This document shows positions 61,155 through 64,000 of a stretch of DNA of 64,000 bases, piece after piece. The stretch comes from CBDBCU01 sp965243185 (lineage in GTDB: Bacteria > Chloroflexota > Dehalococcoidia > Lucifugimonadales > UBA3495): the NCBI GenBank assembly GCA_965243185.1, contig OZ251531.1, positions 1,798,001-1,862,000 on the forward strand, read 5' to 3'. Both the position numbers and the translations under genes were made by a program. The notes under the pieces are model-generated. The model was given only the letters and a program-made list of their open reading frames with translations. It had not been told where the DNA came from and did no database searches. Numbering within the stretch: the stretch's first letter is position 1; the number at the start of each line of letters is the position of its first letter.

Positions 61155-63908
61155 GTGTCTGACCTCTGGCGGCGTATCCGTTGCCGGGGCGGCCGCAGCT
61201 ATTACCCGGCGGCGATATGTCTGCTGCTGATCGCGGCCCTACTGCGCTTTTACGACCTGCCGGGAAACCCGCTGGGCCACAACGAATATGTAGTGGTTGC
61301 CGTTGGCATTGGCACTTTTCCCCAGTTCGTGGGCAACCTGCATCTCGATTCGGTGCCGGTAATCCACCCGTTGCTGCTGTGGGTATTACAGGATGTAACC
61401 GACTCTCCCCTCGTCATTCGGGCTATTCCGGCGACGGCCAGCGTACTGGCCATTGCCGCGCTGCTGTTACTGCTGCCGCGGCTGGGAGTTTCCCGGTGGG
61501 TTGCTTTCCTGGCGGCGGCGTTGCTGACGGTTTCCCTGCCGGCGTTGGTACACGCCCGGGACGCTCAGGAATACTCCCTCGACGCCTTGGTTGCAGCGCT
61601 GATGACGGTGGGGCTGTTGCGGTATCTGCGGACGGGTCGGAAAACGCTGCTGGGCGTAACGCTGTTTCTGGGGCCGCTGGTGCTGTACGGATTGGCCCTT
61701 TACGGGGCGGCGGTTTTGGCCACGGCGGCGATTGCCCCCCGTTGCCGGGAGGGTAGTTCCGGCGGCGGGGCGGGGGCTGGCGGCTCATGGCAAGCCGGCA
61801 TTCGGGGATGGCTGAAGGAAAGGCGGGATTGGTTTTGGCCGGCGGCGGCGTTGCTGGCCGGCAGCGCGGCTACTTGGCTGATTAGCCTGCGCTACCAATG
61901 GGCGCCCGGCGGCTGGGGCGCGGACGATGACCAATACCTGAAGCCTTTTTATTTTGACTTGGACCACAATCCATTGAGCGCCGCTCTGCCCTTTGCGGTC
62001 GCCCGGCTTTGGGATTTGCTGTCCTGGCAAATGCCGGCGACGGTGGCGGCTGGGGCGGTCATCGCTTTCGGGATAATCCTGCTGGTTTCCGCAAGGCGGC
62101 GGCGGTTTCACCCCATCCTGATACTGGCTTTGTTTTCTCTAGGTATTGCCGTAGCCGCCGCTCTGCTGAGTAGGTATCCCCTGGGCGGCACCCGGCAAGC
62201 CATGTACTGGGGGCCGATTATTTTTCTGGCGGCCGGATTGACCTTTTATGGAACGGCAAGTCAACTGGCGGCGGGGCTGCGCCGGGAATGGATCCGGCCG
62301 GCGTTGCTGGGCGGACTAACTCTGTTCGTCTTGGGGGCCGGGGCTTATGCCATCAGCGAAAGCCCCGACTACAGGCGGAATGGAGATGATACGGCCGCCT
62401 TTTACGCTGCCCTGGCCGCGCGCTTACAGCCTAATGACGCGGTCTATAACGGTTATGGAATAGATAATCGGGCGGCGTTTTATATGCGGGAAAACCCGAA
62501 ACACTACCGGCTCTGGCGCTGCCGCGGGGAATCGGTAGCCGGGTGTCGGGAGGAAACGGTCAAGGCGACTTTCCGGGATTTGCCGGAGACTAAGCGTATC
62601 TGGTTTAACCCGGGAGATTGGAGACCGGAAAATCTGATGCAGCGAGCAGTCCTGGAGGAGTGGGCGGATGGGGGCAAGGTCGAGCGCATTTCCATCCGGC
62701 CCGACCGGGCGGTGTACCTGATGCGGGATACCGGCTGGCTGCGGGAACAGTGGGCGGCCCGGCGGCAGGAACATCAAGCCATCATTGCCGGCGGCCCGCC
62801 GCTGGCCCGGGCCGGGTTTGACCTGTATCTGCGGGAGGGTGTGCTGCATTACCACCGGAAACCGTGCAATGCTTGGGGTTATTCGACCACAGAACGCCTT
62901 TTCCCGTACTTCTACCGCCACGCCCGGGGCAGCCTATTCCTGCGATTGACGCCGCTGGACCCGCGGGAGCTGCCGCCGGAAAACCGGGCCGTAGGCTATC
63001 GGTCCGCGAGCCTTAACTTTAACCAATACGGGTTAGTATTCAAGGATTACTGCTGGGCGTCAATTCCCTTGCCGGAACACGATTACCCGATAGCGGCAAT
63101 CAGCGCGGGCCAGTATGTCAACTATGGCCCGCCGGTGTGGGAACACACTAGCGACCGGAAAGCCGACTATTTCCGGTCGGCATATTCGGACATTACCGCC
63201 GAACCTCCGGCAAGCCGCGGGTTCTTTGACCTGTACCTGAAAAACGATGGGCTGTATTACCACAAGGAACGGTGCGCGGCGGCGGATACGGTGTCCCGGT
63301 TTTTTCTCCATTTTACGCCTTTGACGGCGCAGGACTTGCCGCCGGAACGGCGAATTTACGGCATTGAGAATCGGGATTTTGACTTTGACCGGCATGGCGC
63401 GGTCTTTGACGGCAAGTGTATGGCGCGGATCAGCCGGCCGGACTATCCCATGGCCGCCGTCCGCAGCGGGCAACTGAGCGCCGCCGGGGAACAAATCTGG
63501 AGGGTAGAGTTTCATCCCGATTTAACGGAACACTACCGGGAAACTTATGCCGCCGTAACCGCCGAGCCGCCGGCTTATAGCGGGATCTTTGACTTTTACC
63601 TGGCGGACAATAAACTGCACTATGTCCGGGAGCAGTGCCGGGCGAGGGACACGGCCGACCGGTTCCTGCTGCATATCATCCCGGCGGATGTAACCGACTT
63701 GCCAGAGGAGCGGCGGGAGTATGGGATGGATAACCGGGACTTTGCCTTTGCCGGCCGCGGGGCTTACTTCGACGGCAAGTGTATGGCAACCGTCGAACTG
63801 CCCGATTATCCCATAGCGGGCATTAGAACCGGGCAGTTCGTCAGAGGTGAACCGCCGGCGTGGTCGGTGGAGTTGGCGATTCCGGGGCTGTTGGACTTGC
63901 GGAACTGA
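61155..63908 (+). CDS. GT-C-like membrane protein, possibly switched by the C tract
   Basis: The open frame is 917 residues, read from a GTG at 61155 without a good ribosome site. A better start is ATG 61090 with GAGGTG 5 bases before it; that frame joins this one if the 21-C tract changes by +1 or -2. About eleven membrane helices fill the first about 420 residues, in a GT39/PMT-like pattern (LLRFYDLPGNPLGHNEYVVV, with HNE in the place of the usual DE). The C-terminal about 350 residues hold three related modules of about 110 residues: DLYLREGVLHYHRKPC, DLYLKNDGLYYHKERC and DFYLADNKLHYVREQC, the last two each ending in a DGKCMA unit. Likely a surface glycosyltransferase or related export enzyme; substrate unknown. 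Confidence 0.75.
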   Translation: MSDLWRRIRCRGGRSYYPAAICLLLIAALLRFYDLPGNPLGHNEYVVVAVGIGTFPQFVGNLHLDSVPVIHPLLLWVLQDVTDSPLVIRAIPATASVLAIAALLLLLPRLGVSRWVAFLAAALLTVSLPALVHARDAQEYSLDALVAALMTVGLLRYLRTGRKTLLGVTLFLGPLVLYGLALYGAAVLATAAIAPRCREGSSGGGAGAGGSWQAGIRGWLKERRDWFWPAAALLAGSAATWLISLRYQWAPGGWGADDDQYLKPFYFDLDHNPLSAALPFAVARLWDLLSWQMPATVAAGAVIAFGIILLVSARRRRFHPILILALFSLGIAVAAALLSRYPLGGTRQAMYWGPIIFLAAGLTFYGTASQLAAGLRREWIRPALLGGLTLFVLGAGAYAISESPDYRRNGDDTAAFYAALAARLQPNDAVYNGYGIDNRAAFYMRENPKHYRLWRCRGESVAGCREETVKATFRDLPETKRIWFNPGDWRPENLMQRAVLEEWADGGKVERISIRPDRAVYLMRDTGWLREQWAARRQEHQAIIAGGPPLARAGFDLYLREGVLHYHRKPCNAWGYSTTERLFPYFYRHARGSLFLRLTPLDPRELPPENRAVGYRSASLNFNQYGLVFKDYCWASIPLPEHDYPIAAISAGQYVNYGPPVWEHTSDRKADYFRSAYSDITAEPPASRGFFDLYLKNDGLYYHKERCAAADTVSRFFLHFTPLTAQDLPPERRIYGIENRDFDFDRHGAVFDGKCMARISRPDYPMAAVRSGQLSAAGEQIWRVEFHPDLTEHYRETYAAVTAEPPAYSGIFDFYLADNKLHYVREQCRARDTADRFLLHIIPADVTDLPEERREYGMDNRDFAFAGRGAYFDGKCMATVELPDYPIAGIRTGQFVRGEPPAWSVELAIPGLLDLRN

Positions 63909-64000
63909 GGATTGCCCGGGTATGATTGGTTCAATTCAACTGCGAGGCAAGCAAGCAATGATGGAAGCCGACGCCGGTATGGGGGGGCAATCCGGGCTAC

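Noticed and set aside
63909..64000. Start of a further gene at the window end
   Set aside because: Only about 90 bases are available and no ribosome site with a clear continuing frame is visible.

Overview
The window is a 64-kb piece of a GC-rich bacterial chromosome. Long 2-oxoacid:ferredoxin oxidoreductase subunits, LLM/F420-type and VOC-type oxidoreductases, a DUF1800 protein, Thr/Pro-rich lipoproteins, a dockerin-like secreted protein and a 5S rRNA gene detached from 23S together suggest a member of the Chloroflexota (SAR202/Dehalococcoidia-like). That is inference from gene content, not from a marker gene. Housekeeping landmarks are 5S rRNA, tRNA-Phe(GAA), a tRNA with anticodon UCA that fits tRNA-Sec, and secA.

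Layout. 0.1-3 kb: 5S rRNA, an MFS transporter with a small membrane partner, and a divergent dienelactone hydrolase. 3-4.8 kb: a two-gene restriction-modification unit (beta-class amino-methyltransferase overlapping an HNH nuclease) beside the stub of an older methylase. 4.9-7 kb: a two-domain VOC dioxygenase and a GPP34 protein. 7-12.6 kb: a decayed defence cluster with a frameshifted GHKL ATPase, an HNH nuclease, an antisense pair (frameshifted soluble protein plus membrane protein), an N-terminally truncated Dcm and a Vsr nuclease whose reading frame runs into the metabolic gene korB. 12.5-20.4 kb: korAB, two tandem paralogous lipoproteins, DUF1800 and NHL-repeat proteins. 20.5-27.2 kb: tRNA-Phe with a HEPN protein next to it, a secA with internal tandem duplications, then three short, strongly promoted genes for 60-65 residue proteins that share a motif and are split by a complete insertion sequence with 9-bp target duplications. 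27.2-40.4 kb: a frameshifted LLM oxidoreductase, secreted/dockerin proteins, a YdiJ-like FAD/Fe-S dehydrogenase, a membrane/S49-protease/lipoprotein operon, and a lipoprotein whose transcript appears to start with a folded RNA. 40.6-43 kb: a transposase, a HARE-HTH-like protein and the tRNA(UCA) behind a structured leader. 43-57 kb: the main defence island, with an Eco57I-type methyltransferase, a PLD-SNF2 helicase, a methyltransferase with an N-terminal EAK motif, a DUF262 protein and a HEPN protein; a repeat-bearing gene, two small genes and an SDR enzyme lie between them. 57-64 kb: an acyl-CoA ligase, a HicB-HicA-HicB cluster, a permease-like membrane protein, and a GT-C-like membrane protein whose start is separated from its body by a 21-C tract (candidate phase-variable switch, or homopolymer error).

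How it fits together. The metabolic genes look like heterotrophic oxidation of organic acids and aromatic or halogenated compounds. The accessory genes form at least four separate defence clusters in several states of decay, consistent with fast turnover. Several genes break by a single base (near 8,290, 10,500 and 27,495, and at the C tract), so some disruptions could be assembly errors. The most novel-looking items are the trio of short strongly promoted genes, the folded RNA at the start of the 39.8-40.4 kb lipoprotein transcript, the poly-C switch, and the structured leader of the tRNA(UCA) gene.
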